Positions 10,435 through 19,646 of a stretch of 64,000 nucleotides of DNA are shown piece after piece. Position 1 is the first letter of the stretch. Every line of letters begins with the position of its first letter. The notes under the pieces are model-generated. The model ran no database searches and had not been told where the DNA came from. It saw nothing but the letters and a program-made list of their open reading frames with translations. This DNA is from Tamlana sp. I1 (lineage in GTDB: Bacteria; Bacteroidota; Bacteroidia; Flavobacteriales; Flavobacteriaceae): positions 124,001 to 188,000 of the forward strand of contig NZ_JACLAF010000004.1 in NCBI RefSeq assembly GCF_015355625.1, in the 5' to 3' direction. Both the position numbers and the translations under genes were made by a program.

Positions 10435-11421
10435 ATGGAAAGCAGGATAAATTGGGGGATTATAGGTTGTGGTGATGTCGCAGAAGTTAAAAGCGGACCG
10501 GCTTTTTATAAGACAGAGCGTTCCTCTTTAATTACTGTAATGCGAAGAAATGAAGACAAAGTAATAGATTTTGCTAAGCGTCACGGTGTAGCACATTGGA
10601 CTACAAGTGCTACGAAGTTAATTGAGAACGAATTGGTAAACAGTGTCTATATAGCGACACCGCCATCATCACACCTTGAATATGCACTTCAAGCTATAAA
10701 TGCAGGAAAGAATGTGTATGTAGAAAAACCGATGGTACTTAATAGCCAAGAAGCCCAAATACTTTTGGATGCTGTTAATAGTAGTAAGGTGAAAGCTACT
10801 ATAGCTCATTATAGACGAGAGTTGCCGGTATTTTTAAAAGTTAAAGACCTATTGGAATCTAACAATATTGGGAAAATAATATCAGCAGAAATAAATATAC
10901 AGCAAACTTCAAATACCAGTTTGATAGCTAAAACAGACGAGAACTGGAGAACAAATCCTGAAATTTCAGGAGGAGGATATTTTCATGATATAGCGCCTCA
11001 TCAAATCGATTTGATGTGTTACTATTTTGGTGCGGTAGAGCATATAAAAAAAGCAAGCCGTAAAGAAAAGGGGATATCAAATCAAGATGTAAGTGGTGAG
11101 GTATTGTTTAAAAATGGAGTGAACTTCTCAGGCAATTGGGATTTCAATGCTTTAGAAGATAAAGACGAATGTAAAATTCAAGGAGAACGAGGCAGTATTT
11201 CATTTTCATTTTATGGTAATACAGTAATCTTAGTAAAGGATGGAGAAAGTGAAAGTTATCACTATGAAAACCCTGAGCATGTACAACAACCCATGATAGA
11301 GAAAACGGTTGGTTATTTTTTAGGGAACAACCCAAATCCTTGTTCCGTGAAAGAAGCAGCCATTGTAACTCATATTATGGATGTGTTTTGTGGGAATAGC
11401 TATAAATATAAAAAAGAGTGA
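10435..11421 (+). CDS. Gfo/Idh/MocA-family NAD(P)-dependent oxidoreductase
   Basis: This is a 328-residue cytoplasmic protein with no signal peptide. The Rossmann nucleotide-binding motif GIIGCGDVAE lies at residues 8-17, and the family hallmark EKP occurs in NVYVEKPMV near residue 97. A C-terminal alpha/beta substrate domain contains GGGYFHDIAPHQIDL, with the DIAPHQID block typical of the family's catalytic His region. Such enzymes oxidise or reduce sugars and sugar derivatives. The substrate cannot be read from sequence; a monosaccharide released by the surrounding hydrolases is the likely candidate. The gene lies 73 bp after the sulfatase-GH78 gene, and its stop overlaps the next start (GTGA), implying translational coupling. 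It is the only obvious cytosolic sugar-metabolism enzyme in this operon. Confidence 0.92.
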   Translation: MESRINWGIIGCGDVAEVKSGPAFYKTERSSLITVMRRNEDKVIDFAKRHGVAHWTTSATKLIENELVNSVYIATPPSSHLEYALQAINAGKNVYVEKPMVLNSQEAQILLDAVNSSKVKATIAHYRRELPVFLKVKDLLESNNIGKIISAEINIQQTSNTSLIAKTDENWRTNPEISGGGYFHDIAPHQIDLMCYYFGAVEHIKKASRKEKGISNQDVSGEVLFKNGVNFSGNWDFNALEDKDECKIQGERGSISFSFYGNTVILVKDGESESYHYENPEHVQQPMIEKTVGYFLGNNPNPCSVKEAAIVTHIMDVFCGNSYKYKKE

Positions 11422-12770
11422 GTAGTAAAGTGTTAAAAATAAGTGTAATAGTGTCGTTTTGCATGTCGGTTTTTCTGCATGCACAAAACCCTATTGTACC
11501 TAATAAAGGCTTAAACGATCCGCATATTCATATTTTTAATGATACTGCTTATGTGTACGCCTCTCATGACAAATCTATCGATAATAAAGATTTCGTAATG
11601 GAAGATTGGTGGGTGTGGTCTTCGCCAGATTTGGTTAATTGGACCCAGCGAAGTGTGTTAAAACCAACGGAAACCTATATAGGTAAACAGTTTTCTAGCT
11701 GTTGGGCTACCGATGTGGCATTTAAGAACAGAAAATACTACTGGTATTTTTCAGAAGCTAATGAACAAACTGGTGTGGTCGTTGGAGATTCACCCGTGGG
11801 GCCATGGAGCGACCCTTTAGGAAAACCTTTACTACAAAGCAATTTAACGCCTACCCATGAATATGATATTTGCGTTTTTGAAGAAGATGGAAATCATTAT
11901 ATCATTTTTGGTGTTTGGGATTACTACATCGCTAAATTAAATGCAGACATGATTAGTCTAGCTGAAAAACCTAGAAAAATAAAGGTAAATAATCCTAAAG
12001 GTCCGTATAACTTAAACGGAAAAAACCTTGAAAAACCAACAGACGATAAGCCTTTTCTTCATAAACATAACGATAAGTATTATTTGTCTTGGGGCTGTTT
12101 TTATGCTATGGCAGATCAGCTTTATGGACCTTATGATTATAAAGATTCGGTAATTAAAAAGGAGAGTTTCGCCGAAGGTTACGAAAAACCTACTTGGCCA
12201 ACAGGTTTTTTACAAGGCAGACATGGTTCCTTTTTCGAGTGGCATAACCAATGGTATTACGTGTATTGCGATATCAGTCAAACAGGTAATCGATATTTTA
12301 GAGATAGTTTTATTAGTTACGTGCATTATAAAGAAAACGGCGAAATGGCAACCATTCGTGTCGATGGTTTGGGTGTTGCAAATTATAAAGCCAGTAAAAC
12401 TCCCATAGAGGCTGAAGATTACTTTAAAAACCATGGTTTTATAAAAAAAGAAGGCGGAGAAAACTTTGTAATGCAAACTAATGAAGCCCAGGCTTATCTA
12501 TACTTTCCTCATGTAAAAGGGTTGCAAAATAAATCAGAAATACAATGTAATTTACAGTATCTCCAAGGAGGAACTCTAAACATAGAAGTAAGAAAGAATT
12601 CGGCATCAGGCCCTGTTTTAGCCCATAAAACAATAGCATTAAAACCAAAAGTAGGATTTCAAACTATAACATTACAATTTAAGAAAATGGCAAGTGAAGA
12701 AAACCTCTTTTTTATGATAGAACAAACACCAGGGAAAAAATTAATGATTGATAATTTTTCCTTCAAATAA
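11418..12770 (+). CDS. Glycoside hydrolase family 43-like enzyme with C-terminal CBM6-like domain
   Basis: This 450-residue exported protein starts at a GTG that overlaps the preceding stop by 4 bp. An in-frame GTG at 11430 is an alternative, and either gives a signal peptide ending LHAQ. The five-bladed propeller carries the expected acidic triad: Asp34 in GLNDPH, Asp150 in HEYDICVF and candidate acid Glu253 in SFAEGYEKP. About residues 325-450 form a beta-sandwich opening IEAEDY and ending DNFSF, typical of CBM6. GH43 enzymes are mostly beta-xylosidases or alpha-L-arabinofuranosidases. Ulvan contains xylose, so exo-xylosidase activity is the inferred role. The next gene (GH3) starts 21 bp downstream. 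Confidence 0.9.
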   Translation: MSSKVLKISVIVSFCMSVFLHAQNPIVPNKGLNDPHIHIFNDTAYVYASHDKSIDNKDFVMEDWWVWSSPDLVNWTQRSVLKPTETYIGKQFSSCWATDVAFKNRKYYWYFSEANEQTGVVVGDSPVGPWSDPLGKPLLQSNLTPTHEYDICVFEEDGNHYIIFGVWDYYIAKLNADMISLAEKPRKIKVNNPKGPYNLNGKNLEKPTDDKPFLHKHNDKYYLSWGCFYAMADQLYGPYDYKDSVIKKESFAEGYEKPTWPTGFLQGRHGSFFEWHNQWYYVYCDISQTGNRYFRDSFISYVHYKENGEMATIRVDGLGVANYKASKTPIEAEDYFKNHGFIKKEGGENFVMQTNEAQAYLYFPHVKGLQNKSEIQCNLQYLQGGTLNIEVRKNSASGPVLAHKTIALKPKVGFQTITLQFKKMASEENLFFMIEQTPGKKLMIDNFSFK

Positions 12771-12791
12771 TAGATAATTAAACCAACATTA

Positions 12792-15062
12792 ATGAAAAAA
12801 TCACTTTTATTATTTATACTTTCAGCAGGTATTGTATTTAGTTCATGCCAGAATGAAAAGGTTAGCAATAACGATTATAAAGATGCAAGTTTAACGATTG
12901 AAGAACGTGTGGAAGCACTTCTTCCTAAACTATCTTTAGAAGAAAAAGTAGCTCAAATGCGAATTTTTCATGCCAATATTGGTGTGGAAGCAGATGCCAA
13001 TGGGAGTCTAAAATTATCTGATAAAGTTATTAAAAAACTAAAACTTGGTATTGCGGGTATTAAAAACCCTGGAGAGCACATGGATCCTGTTTCTGCGGCA
13101 AAATTCAATAACGAGCTTCAAAAATACATCATAGAAAATAACCGCTGGGGCATTCCGGCATTATTTGTTACCGAATCTTATAATGGCGTAGATGCTGCGG
13201 GGAGTACTCGTTTTGGACGTCCTTTAACATCGGCAGCGTCCTTTAATCCAGAACTTGTAAACCGTATTTGGGATGTTGTTGGAAATGAGGCGAGATTAAG
13301 AGGGATGCATATGTGTCATTCTCCTGAAGCCGATTTGGTACGCGATCCACGTTTTGGTAGAATGAGTGAGGCCTTTGGTGAAGACACTTATTTAACAACC
13401 CAAATGGTTGTTAACGCTATAAAAGGTGTTCAAGGAAATTACGAGGGATTAGGAAATGGAACACACATTGGAGCAGTAGCTAAACATTTTGCGGGTTACG
13501 GCCAAGTTTTAGGCGGATCTAATTTTGCTGCTATTGAAATTTCTCCGAGAACTTTAATAGATGAAATTTATCCGCCGTTTGAAGCGGCTGTAAAGGAGGC
13601 AAAAACCTTAGGAATTATGGCGTCTCATGGCGATATCAATGGCATTGCCAGTCACGGGAATCCGGAATTGTTAACAGGGGTTTTAAGAGATCAATGGGGG
13701 TTTGAAGGTTACGTGGTTTCCGACTCTAATGATATAGCGCGCTTGTTCTATTTTATGAATGTAGCCGAATCTCCAGAAGATGCTGCACAAATGGGTCTGG
13801 AAGCTGGAATAGATATCGATTTATATGCCGAAGATTCATATGCCTATTTGCCAGAAATGGTTAAGAAAAACCCAGAGTTAGAAAAGTTAATTGACCGCTC
13901 GGTAAGACGTGTGCTTAGAACAAAATTCATTTTAGGACTTTTTGACAATCCTTACATTAATATAGAAGACGTTAAAAAAGGTGTGCGAGCTAATTCATCA
14001 TTAGAATTGGCGAAAGAATCCGATTTAGAATCTATTATTCTTCTTAAAAATGATAATAAGACCTTACCAATAGATAAAAATAAAACCATAAAAATTGCGC
14101 TTTTAGGTCCGTTAGTAACTGAGAACACTCAAACTATGTTTGAGTCTGTCGCCGGAGAACAAGTAAAATTTGTGGCTGAAAAAGGTTTTCATTTAACCGA
14201 TGAAAAAGGCGGTGCACCAAAACTTCTTGAACGTGACGAAAATGCCATTTCTAAAATGGTGAATATGGCTAAAAAGTCAGATGTATCAATATTGTTTTTA
14301 GGTGGAGATGAGTTTACTTCTAAAGAAGCCTTTTTCACTAGTGCCTTAGGAGATCGTGCCACTATTGAGCCAGTTGGCGCACAAGATGAGCTTATTGAAA
14401 AAATTAGAGCCTTAGAAAAACCTGTAATTGTGGTGCTTAAACACCGTAGGACTTTAGCGATTAATACCATTTCTGAACAAGCTGATGCCATATTAGATAC
14501 TTGGGATTTAAGTGAGTTTGGGGATGAATCAACAGCTAAAATCATTTTTGGTGAGGTATCGCCATCAGGAAAGTTACCTGTTACAGTGCCTCGTTCTATC
14601 GGGCAAATGCCTTTTCATTATAGCATGAAAGAAATCAATTATAAAAAAGGGTATTTGTTTTTAGAAGATGGTCCGCTTTATCCGTTTGGCTTTGGTTTAA
14701 GTTATAGCAATTTTGAATATTCTGAGATTAAAATTTCTAATTCAGAAATGACTTCAGATTCAGAAATAGAAGTTAGTGTTACTATTAAAAATACTGGAAA
14801 GGTAAAGGCTAAAGAAGTGGTTCAAATGTATATAAAAGATGTAAAAGGATCTGTTACAAGACCAGACAAAGAACTTAAAGGATTCGATAAAATTGAGCTC
14901 AATCCTGGTGAGAGCAAAACCGTGTCCTTTAAAATTACGCCAGACATGTTAAAGTTTACAGGACTTAAAATGGAAAAGGTTTTGGAACCTGGAGATTATA
15001 CCGTGATGATTGGAACCTCTTCTACAGATTATAAACAAACGTCTTTTCAATTAAAAAAATAA
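12792..15062 (+). CDS. Glycoside hydrolase family 3 lipoprotein (beta-glycosidase)
   Basis: The protein has 756 residues, with a signal peptide and lipobox FSSC (Cys19). The first GH3 domain is a TIM barrel with [18 protein letters not shown] and the nucleophile motif GYVVSDSND, placing the nucleophile at Asp311. The second alpha/beta domain includes a candidate acid/base Glu512 in TSKEAFF and the conserved block [18 protein letters not shown]-terminal Fn3-like domain (about 640-756) completes the usual bacterial three-domain GH3. The family hydrolyses beta-glucosides or beta-xylosides; with xylose the likely target in ulvan, a beta-xylosidase role is inferred. The region HRRTLAI, where most GH3 proteins have an 'NGRPLAL'-like loop, is slightly unusual. 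Only 4 bp separate it from the GH105 gene. Confidence 0.94.
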   Translation: MKKSLLLFILSAGIVFSSCQNEKVSNNDYKDASLTIEERVEALLPKLSLEEKVAQMRIFHANIGVEADANGSLKLSDKVIKKLKLGIAGIKNPGEHMDPVSAAKFNNELQKYIIENNRWGIPALFVTESYNGVDAAGSTRFGRPLTSAASFNPELVNRIWDVVGNEARLRGMHMCHSPEADLVRDPRFGRMSEAFGEDTYLTTQMVVNAIKGVQGNYEGLGNGTHIGAVAKHFAGYGQVLGGSNFAAIEISPRTLIDEIYPPFEAAVKEAKTLGIMASHGDINGIASHGNPELLTGVLRDQWGFEGYVVSDSNDIARLFYFMNVAESPEDAAQMGLEAGIDIDLYAEDSYAYLPEMVKKNPELEKLIDRSVRRVLRTKFILGLFDNPYINIEDVKKGVRANSSLELAKESDLESIILLKNDNKTLPIDKNKTIKIALLGPLVTENTQTMFESVAGEQVKFVAEKGFHLTDEKGGAPKLLERDENAISKMVNMAKKSDVSILFLGGDEFTSKEAFFTSALGDRATIEPVGAQDELIEKIRALEKPVIVVLKHRRTLAINTISEQADAILDTWDLSEFGDESTAKIIFGEVSPSGKLPVTVPRSIGQMPFHYSMKEINYKKGYLFLEDGPLYPFGFGLSYSNFEYSEIKISNSEMTSDSEIEVSVTIKNTGKVKAKEVVQMYIKDVKGSVTRPDKELKGFDKIELNPGESKTVSFKITPDMLKFTGLKMEKVLEPGDYTVMIGTSSTDYKQTSFQLKK

Positions 15063-15066
15063 ACTT

Positions 15067-16200
15067 ATGAAAAACCAAGCATTAAAATTACTGACTTTAT
15101 GTGTGTTATTTTGTAGCGCCATGTCCTTGAAAACATATGCTCAAAAAGGGCTAAATCATTCAGAAATTGAAGCTAAAATGATTAAAGCTTTAGAGTGGCA
15201 GGAGGCACATCCTATTTTCGCTATAGCGCCAACCGATTGGACAGAAGGTGCTTATTATACAGGGGTAGCTAGAGCCCATAAGACGACCAAAGACATGATG
15301 TATATGGCAGCTTTAAAAAACCAAGCCTATTGGAATAACTGGCAAACCTACTCCAGATTACATCATGCCGATGATGTGGCTATATCGTATAGCTATATCT
15401 ATATTGGAATGAACGATAAGCGTCCAGGTTTTGTGAACCTAGACCCAACTAAAAAGTTTTTAGATGCTCATTTATACGAGGATGATGTTTGGAAGGCAGG
15501 AACAGACAAAAGTACTTCAGGAAAAAATATTTTATGGTGGTGGTGCGATGCGTTGTTTATGGCACCTCCAGTATTAAATTTATATGCGAAGCATACCAAT
15601 CAGCCTAAGTATCGAGATGAAATGCATAAGTATTACATGGAAACCTATAATCAATTATACGACAAAGAAGAGCGTTTGTTTGCAAGAGATATGCGTTTTG
15701 TTTGGAAGGGTACCGATAAGGATTTAAAGGAACCTAACGGAAAAAAAATATTTTGGTCCAGAGGAAATGGTTGGGTTTTAGGCGGTTTAGCGCTTTTGTT
15801 AGATGATATGCCTAAAGATTATAAGCATCGTGCATTTTATGAAAATTTATTTAAGGAAATAGCTTCAAGAATTTTAGAACTGCAACCTAAAGATGGGTTG
15901 TGGCGAACCAGTTTATTAAGTCCAGAAACCTACGACCATGGCGAAGTAAGTGGTAGCGGTTTTTACACATTTGCCTTAGCTTGGGGTGTAAATAATGGTT
16001 TGCTAGACAGAAATAAATACGAACATGCAGTTATAAAAGCATGGAAAGCATTAGCCGATTGCCAACATAAAGATGGTCGTGTAGGTTGGGTGCAAAATAT
16101 TGGCGCTTCTCCAGAACCTGCATCGGTAGATAGTTGGCAGAATTTTGGTACGGGAGCCTTTTTAATGGCAGGAAGTGAAGTTTTAAAACTGAAAAAGTAA
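15067..16200 (+). CDS. GH105 unsaturated uronyl hydrolase
   Basis: This 377-residue exported protein has a signal peptide ending KTYAQ. It is an (alpha/alpha)6 barrel of the YteR/GH105 type. [12 protein letters not shown] places the catalytic Asp at 161; [16 protein letters not shown] and [16 protein letters not shown] are further family blocks. It should hydrate the 4,5-unsaturated uronic acid that lyases (or a dehydratase) leave at the non-reducing end of ulvan oligosaccharides, releasing it from rhamnose 3-sulfate. This step links the PL28 and propeller lyases encoded further downstream with the exo-acting enzymes here. Length fits the family. It lies 4 bp after GH3 and 22 bp before a sulfatase, within the same operon. 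Confidence 0.94.
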   Translation: MKNQALKLLTLCVLFCSAMSLKTYAQKGLNHSEIEAKMIKALEWQEAHPIFAIAPTDWTEGAYYTGVARAHKTTKDMMYMAALKNQAYWNNWQTYSRLHHADDVAISYSYIYIGMNDKRPGFVNLDPTKKFLDAHLYEDDVWKAGTDKSTSGKNILWWWCDALFMAPPVLNLYAKHTNQPKYRDEMHKYYMETYNQLYDKEERLFARDMRFVWKGTDKDLKEPNGKKIFWSRGNGWVLGGLALLLDDMPKDYKHRAFYENLFKEIASRILELQPKDGLWRTSLLSPETYDHGEVSGSGFYTFALAWGVNNGLLDRNKYEHAVIKAWKALADCQHKDGRVGWVQNIGASPEPASVDSWQNFGTGAFLMAGSEVLKLKK

Positions 16201-16222
16201 CACCTTATAACGCCTAAAGAAG

Positions 16223-18013
16223 ATGCTTTTTTCAAGATTCAAATTTTTTAATAACACGTTACTCTTAGTACTTGTGATACTTTTTGTAGTGTACACAAGT
16301 TGCAAAAGTGAAAACAAAGAAGTTATAATAAAAACGGAAAAAGCAGCAGGCTTAGAGTTACCAAAACGCCCCAATATCTTATGGTTAGTAACTGAAGATA
16401 TGGGGGCTTATATTCCTCCTTTTGGGGATTCGACTGTAGTAACGCCACATTTGAGTAAGTTAGCAAAGGAAGGCGTTATTTATCCAAATTTATATTCTAC
16501 ATCGGGTGTATGTGCACCAAGTCGAGCCGCGTTAGCCACAGGTATGTATCCTTCGAGTATTGGTGCTAATCATATGCGGACAAATAGTTATACCAAAGAA
16601 AGAGGACTTCCAGCTTATGAGGCTGTGCCTCCGTCTAATGTTAGAATGATTAGTGAGTGGTTACGAAAAGCTGGGTACTATTGTACAAATAATTATAAAA
16701 CCGATTATCAATTTAAAGCCCCAGTAACGGCTTGGGATGAAAGTAGTCCTTATGCGCATTGGAGAAATAGAAATGATGATCAACCGTTCTTCGCTGTTTT
16801 TAATTTTACCGATACCCACGAATCTGGTCTTTTTGAACCTTACGGATTTCGAGAAATAGAAACGCGACTATACCACGCAGGCGATACTTCTTATCAATGG
16901 AAAAACTATGGTGCTTCCCATGCTAATAACCGTATGTCGGAAGCTGAAACACAGCAATATCTATCTAAGGACACCAAATTTAATATACCTCCGTATTTAC
17001 CAGAAACAGATCTCGTTAAACGTGATATGTGGAAACTGTACAATAATATTGGCGAAATGGATAATCAAGTAGGAGCCGTGCTTCAGCAATTAGAAGACGA
17101 TGGCCTATTAGAAAATACCATAATTTTCTTCTATGGCGATCATGGCGGACCATTACCTAGAGAAAAACGATTAATTTATGACTCTGGCTTAAACACACCA
17201 ATGATTATCCGTTTTCCGAATAAACTTGAAGCAGGCACATCCGATCCTCAGTTAATAAGTTTTGTAGATTTTGCACCCACCTTATTGTCTCTTATAGGTG
17301 AGGCACCAAAGGAGTATATGCAAGGTCAGGCATTTTTAGGCAAGTACAAAAGTAAAGAACGCAGTTATATACACGCTGCAGCAGATCGCTTTGATGCCGA
17401 AACTGATGTTATTAGGGCCGTAAGAGATAAACGTTACAAGTACATTAGAAACTACAGACCAGAACAAGGGTATTATTTGCCCATTGAATATAGAGAGCGT
17501 ATACCTACTATGCAGGAATTACTAAGACTTAAGGCAGAAGGAAAACTTAATGAAGATCAGATGCAATGGTTTAGAGAGGTTAAACCAGAAGAAGAATTGT
17601 TCGATTGTGAAACAGATCCCTTCGAGCTGAAAAACTTAGCAACTAATCCTGAGTACCAAGATAAATTAGTTGAATTACGAAAAGAAATGGATAGATGGTT
17701 AAGGGCTATTGGAGACGACCCTAATTTACCAGAATCGGTATTAATCAATAAGTTATGGAACGGTAGTAACACGCAACCTATTACTTCAGATCCTAAAGTC
17801 TCCTTGAATAACGGAAACATTATTATAAGTTGTGACAAAGAAGGTGCTTCCGTAGGATACAAAATCGTAAATGCGGGAAATAAAACGTCGAAAACATGGC
17901 AGATTTATAATGGTCCTTTTGAAATGCCTTCAGATGCTACATTAGAAATCAAAGCACACCGTATTGGTTTTAAACCTAGTAAAGCTATACAGGTATCAGC
18001 TTCAGATTTGTAA
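16223..18013 (+). CDS. S1 family sulfatase lipoprotein (heparan N-sulfatase-like)
   Basis: The protein has 596 residues. The N-terminal hydrophobic segment ends at a relaxed lipobox YTSC (Cys27). The sulfatase signature CAPSRAALATG puts the formylglycine Cys at 97, and NILWLVTEDMG and FFYGDHGGPLPREK give the calcium-site residues. The TEDMG start and overall layout recall SGSH-like sulfatases (S1_8 in my reading); the subfamily is tentative. A small C-terminal beta-domain (about 530-596) with VSLNNGNIIISC follows the catalytic part. Expected role: desulfation of ulvan oligosaccharides in the periplasm. The gene follows GH105 by 22 bp and is followed by a 125-bp gap before GH39. That gap is long enough for an internal promoter, but none is obvious. 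Confidence 0.94.
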   Translation: MLFSRFKFFNNTLLLVLVILFVVYTSCKSENKEVIIKTEKAAGLELPKRPNILWLVTEDMGAYIPPFGDSTVVTPHLSKLAKEGVIYPNLYSTSGVCAPSRAALATGMYPSSIGANHMRTNSYTKERGLPAYEAVPPSNVRMISEWLRKAGYYCTNNYKTDYQFKAPVTAWDESSPYAHWRNRNDDQPFFAVFNFTDTHESGLFEPYGFREIETRLYHAGDTSYQWKNYGASHANNRMSEAETQQYLSKDTKFNIPPYLPETDLVKRDMWKLYNNIGEMDNQVGAVLQQLEDDGLLENTIIFFYGDHGGPLPREKRLIYDSGLNTPMIIRFPNKLEAGTSDPQLISFVDFAPTLLSLIGEAPKEYMQGQAFLGKYKSKERSYIHAAADRFDAETDVIRAVRDKRYKYIRNYRPEQGYYLPIEYRERIPTMQELLRLKAEGKLNEDQMQWFREVKPEEELFDCETDPFELKNLATNPEYQDKLVELRKEMDRWLRAIGDDPNLPESVLINKLWNGSNTQPITSDPKVSLNNGNIIISCDKEGASVGYKIVNAGNKTSKTWQIYNGPFEMPSDATLEIKAHRIGFKPSKAIQVSASDL

Positions 18014-18138
18014 AAACTGTTTGTTGAAGAGCTTATTGATATGGTATTTAAACAAACAAATTCTTAGTGAAATTCACCATTGAGGAACTTTCACTTTTAT
18101 AAAATTATAAATAGTTAAAGCAATAAAATAGGTCTATT

Positions 18139-19599
18139 ATGAAACATGACATGGTGTTACCTCATATTTTAAAATATATAATAACTTGTTTATTATTTGG
18201 GGTAATCTTAATAAATCCTATTCAAGCGCAAATAGTTCTGCAAACCGATTTTACAGATTCTGAGAATGCGAGGCAAAATATTGATTATAATTTCAATGTA
18301 TTTAACAGAATAACACCATTAAATGGTGTGAAAATTAAAACATCACTTGGTAAACCCCGAGTATGTATCGTTAGACCTCTAGGTGGTATTGTTAAGAATG
18401 GAAAACCCGATATATCCAAAGATTCTTATAAATGGGATAAAAATTCTAAAACCTTCTATACCGATTTTACGCTATTAAAAAAACAGATTGATGGCGTTAT
18501 TAACTCCGGGTATGCCATACACCAAATCGTATTAGACAATCCTTCTTGGGCATTTCAACGAAATAAAAATGGCGAGTTGCTTGCAGATTCTTTAAAAGTG
18601 TCTACTTACGGAAATGCAGAGCCACCAAAAGATTACAACGCGTGGAGTAATTATTTAAAGGATGTTATGAAATTTTTAGTGAATACCTATGGCGAGGAAT
18701 CCATGCTAAAAATTCAGTTTAATATTGGTAGGGAAATCGGTACCCCATCACATTGGTCGGGAACCAAAGAAGCGTTTTTTGAGTTTTATAAAATATCTAG
18801 TAATGCCATTAGAGAGGTGCTTCCAACAGCCAAAGTAGGAACCCATATGCTTTGGGGGTCTTCTAAAAATGCCTGGGGCACCGATTTTGTAAAATGGTGT
18901 AAGAGTAATAATGTGCATTATGATTTTATAGGGGTGTCATTTTATCCTTTTTACAACAAACCCAATCGCACTCTTTTTAAAGAGGTATATGCCAAAGATT
19001 TTGCAGTTATAAAAGAGATACCCGAATGGCATAAAAATGCTAAACTAGAAATGCATGAATATGCGTTGATAAAAAGTTTAAATAAAGCAGGGAACGCTTT
19101 TGAAAACGCTCCAAAAGCGCAACAAAATTCATTTATAGTTGGGCTCATGAAAATGTTTTATGAGCATGATATGCAAAATGTTTTTCAGTGGGGGCAAGGC
19201 ACCAATTTTGAGGCGGCTCAAAAAGCACTTTTTACAATTCAAGGACAGACGTATTATACCTCTACCAAGAACGGAAACCCAACATTAGAAACCAACGATG
19301 TGGATGCTGTTTTCACTAAAGATGTTTCTAATAATTCCTATAGTATCATGGCGTATAATTATAATGCCAAACCTGATGCAACAATATATGAACATTTAAA
19401 TATAATGGCCAAACTAGACGTGCCACCTAGAACAAAAGTTAAAGTCCGTTTCGCAGTTTATAATAAGGAAAAAGATACGATGTCTTGGTCCAAATGGAAA
19501 GAGGAAACTACTCAAGGCAACGAAAAATCAAAATCAGTAATTTCTCTTAATACACAGCTACCCGTGTTTTCTTTTTTGAAATATGAAGTTAAACTTTAG
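18139..19599 (+). CDS. GH39-like clan GH-A glycoside hydrolase
   Basis: This is a 486-residue exported protein with a signal peptide ending NPIQAQ. A TIM barrel of clan GH-A is indicated by a candidate acid/base Glu199 in FNIGREIGTP and nucleophile Glu307 in LEMHEYAL, a spacing normal for the clan. The C-terminal part (about 385-486) is a beta-sandwich. F. agariphila carries a GH39 in its ulvan PUL that acts on rhamnose/xylose-containing oligosaccharides as I recall; the match here is by motif and context, not alignment. A first Met in MKHDMVLPH gives a slightly long n-region; Met5 is an alternative start. It lies between a sulfatase and a GH2 gene. Confidence 0.85.
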   Translation: MKHDMVLPHILKYIITCLLFGVILINPIQAQIVLQTDFTDSENARQNIDYNFNVFNRITPLNGVKIKTSLGKPRVCIVRPLGGIVKNGKPDISKDSYKWDKNSKTFYTDFTLLKKQIDGVINSGYAIHQIVLDNPSWAFQRNKNGELLADSLKVSTYGNAEPPKDYNAWSNYLKDVMKFLVNTYGEESMLKIQFNIGREIGTPSHWSGTKEAFFEFYKISSNAIREVLPTAKVGTHMLWGSSKNAWGTDFVKWCKSNNVHYDFIGVSFYPFYNKPNRTLFKEVYAKDFAVIKEIPEWHKNAKLEMHEYALIKSLNKAGNAFENAPKAQQNSFIVGLMKMFYEHDMQNVFQWGQGTNFEAAQKALFTIQGQTYYTSTKNGNPTLETNDVDAVFTKDVSNNSYSIMAYNYNAKPDATIYEHLNIMAKLDVPPRTKVKVRFAVYNKEKDTMSWSKWKEETTQGNEKSKSVISLNTQLPVFSFLKYEVKL

Positions 19600-19646
19600 T
19601 AACTGGCTTATTAAAAATATCACTAACACCTTAAATTAATTAAATA

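Noticed and set aside
14189-14545. Open frame of 118 codons on the minus strand inside the GH3 gene
   Set aside because: It is antisense to a conserved domain, without a promoter or a protein-like pattern; typical shadow of an AT-rich coding sequence.
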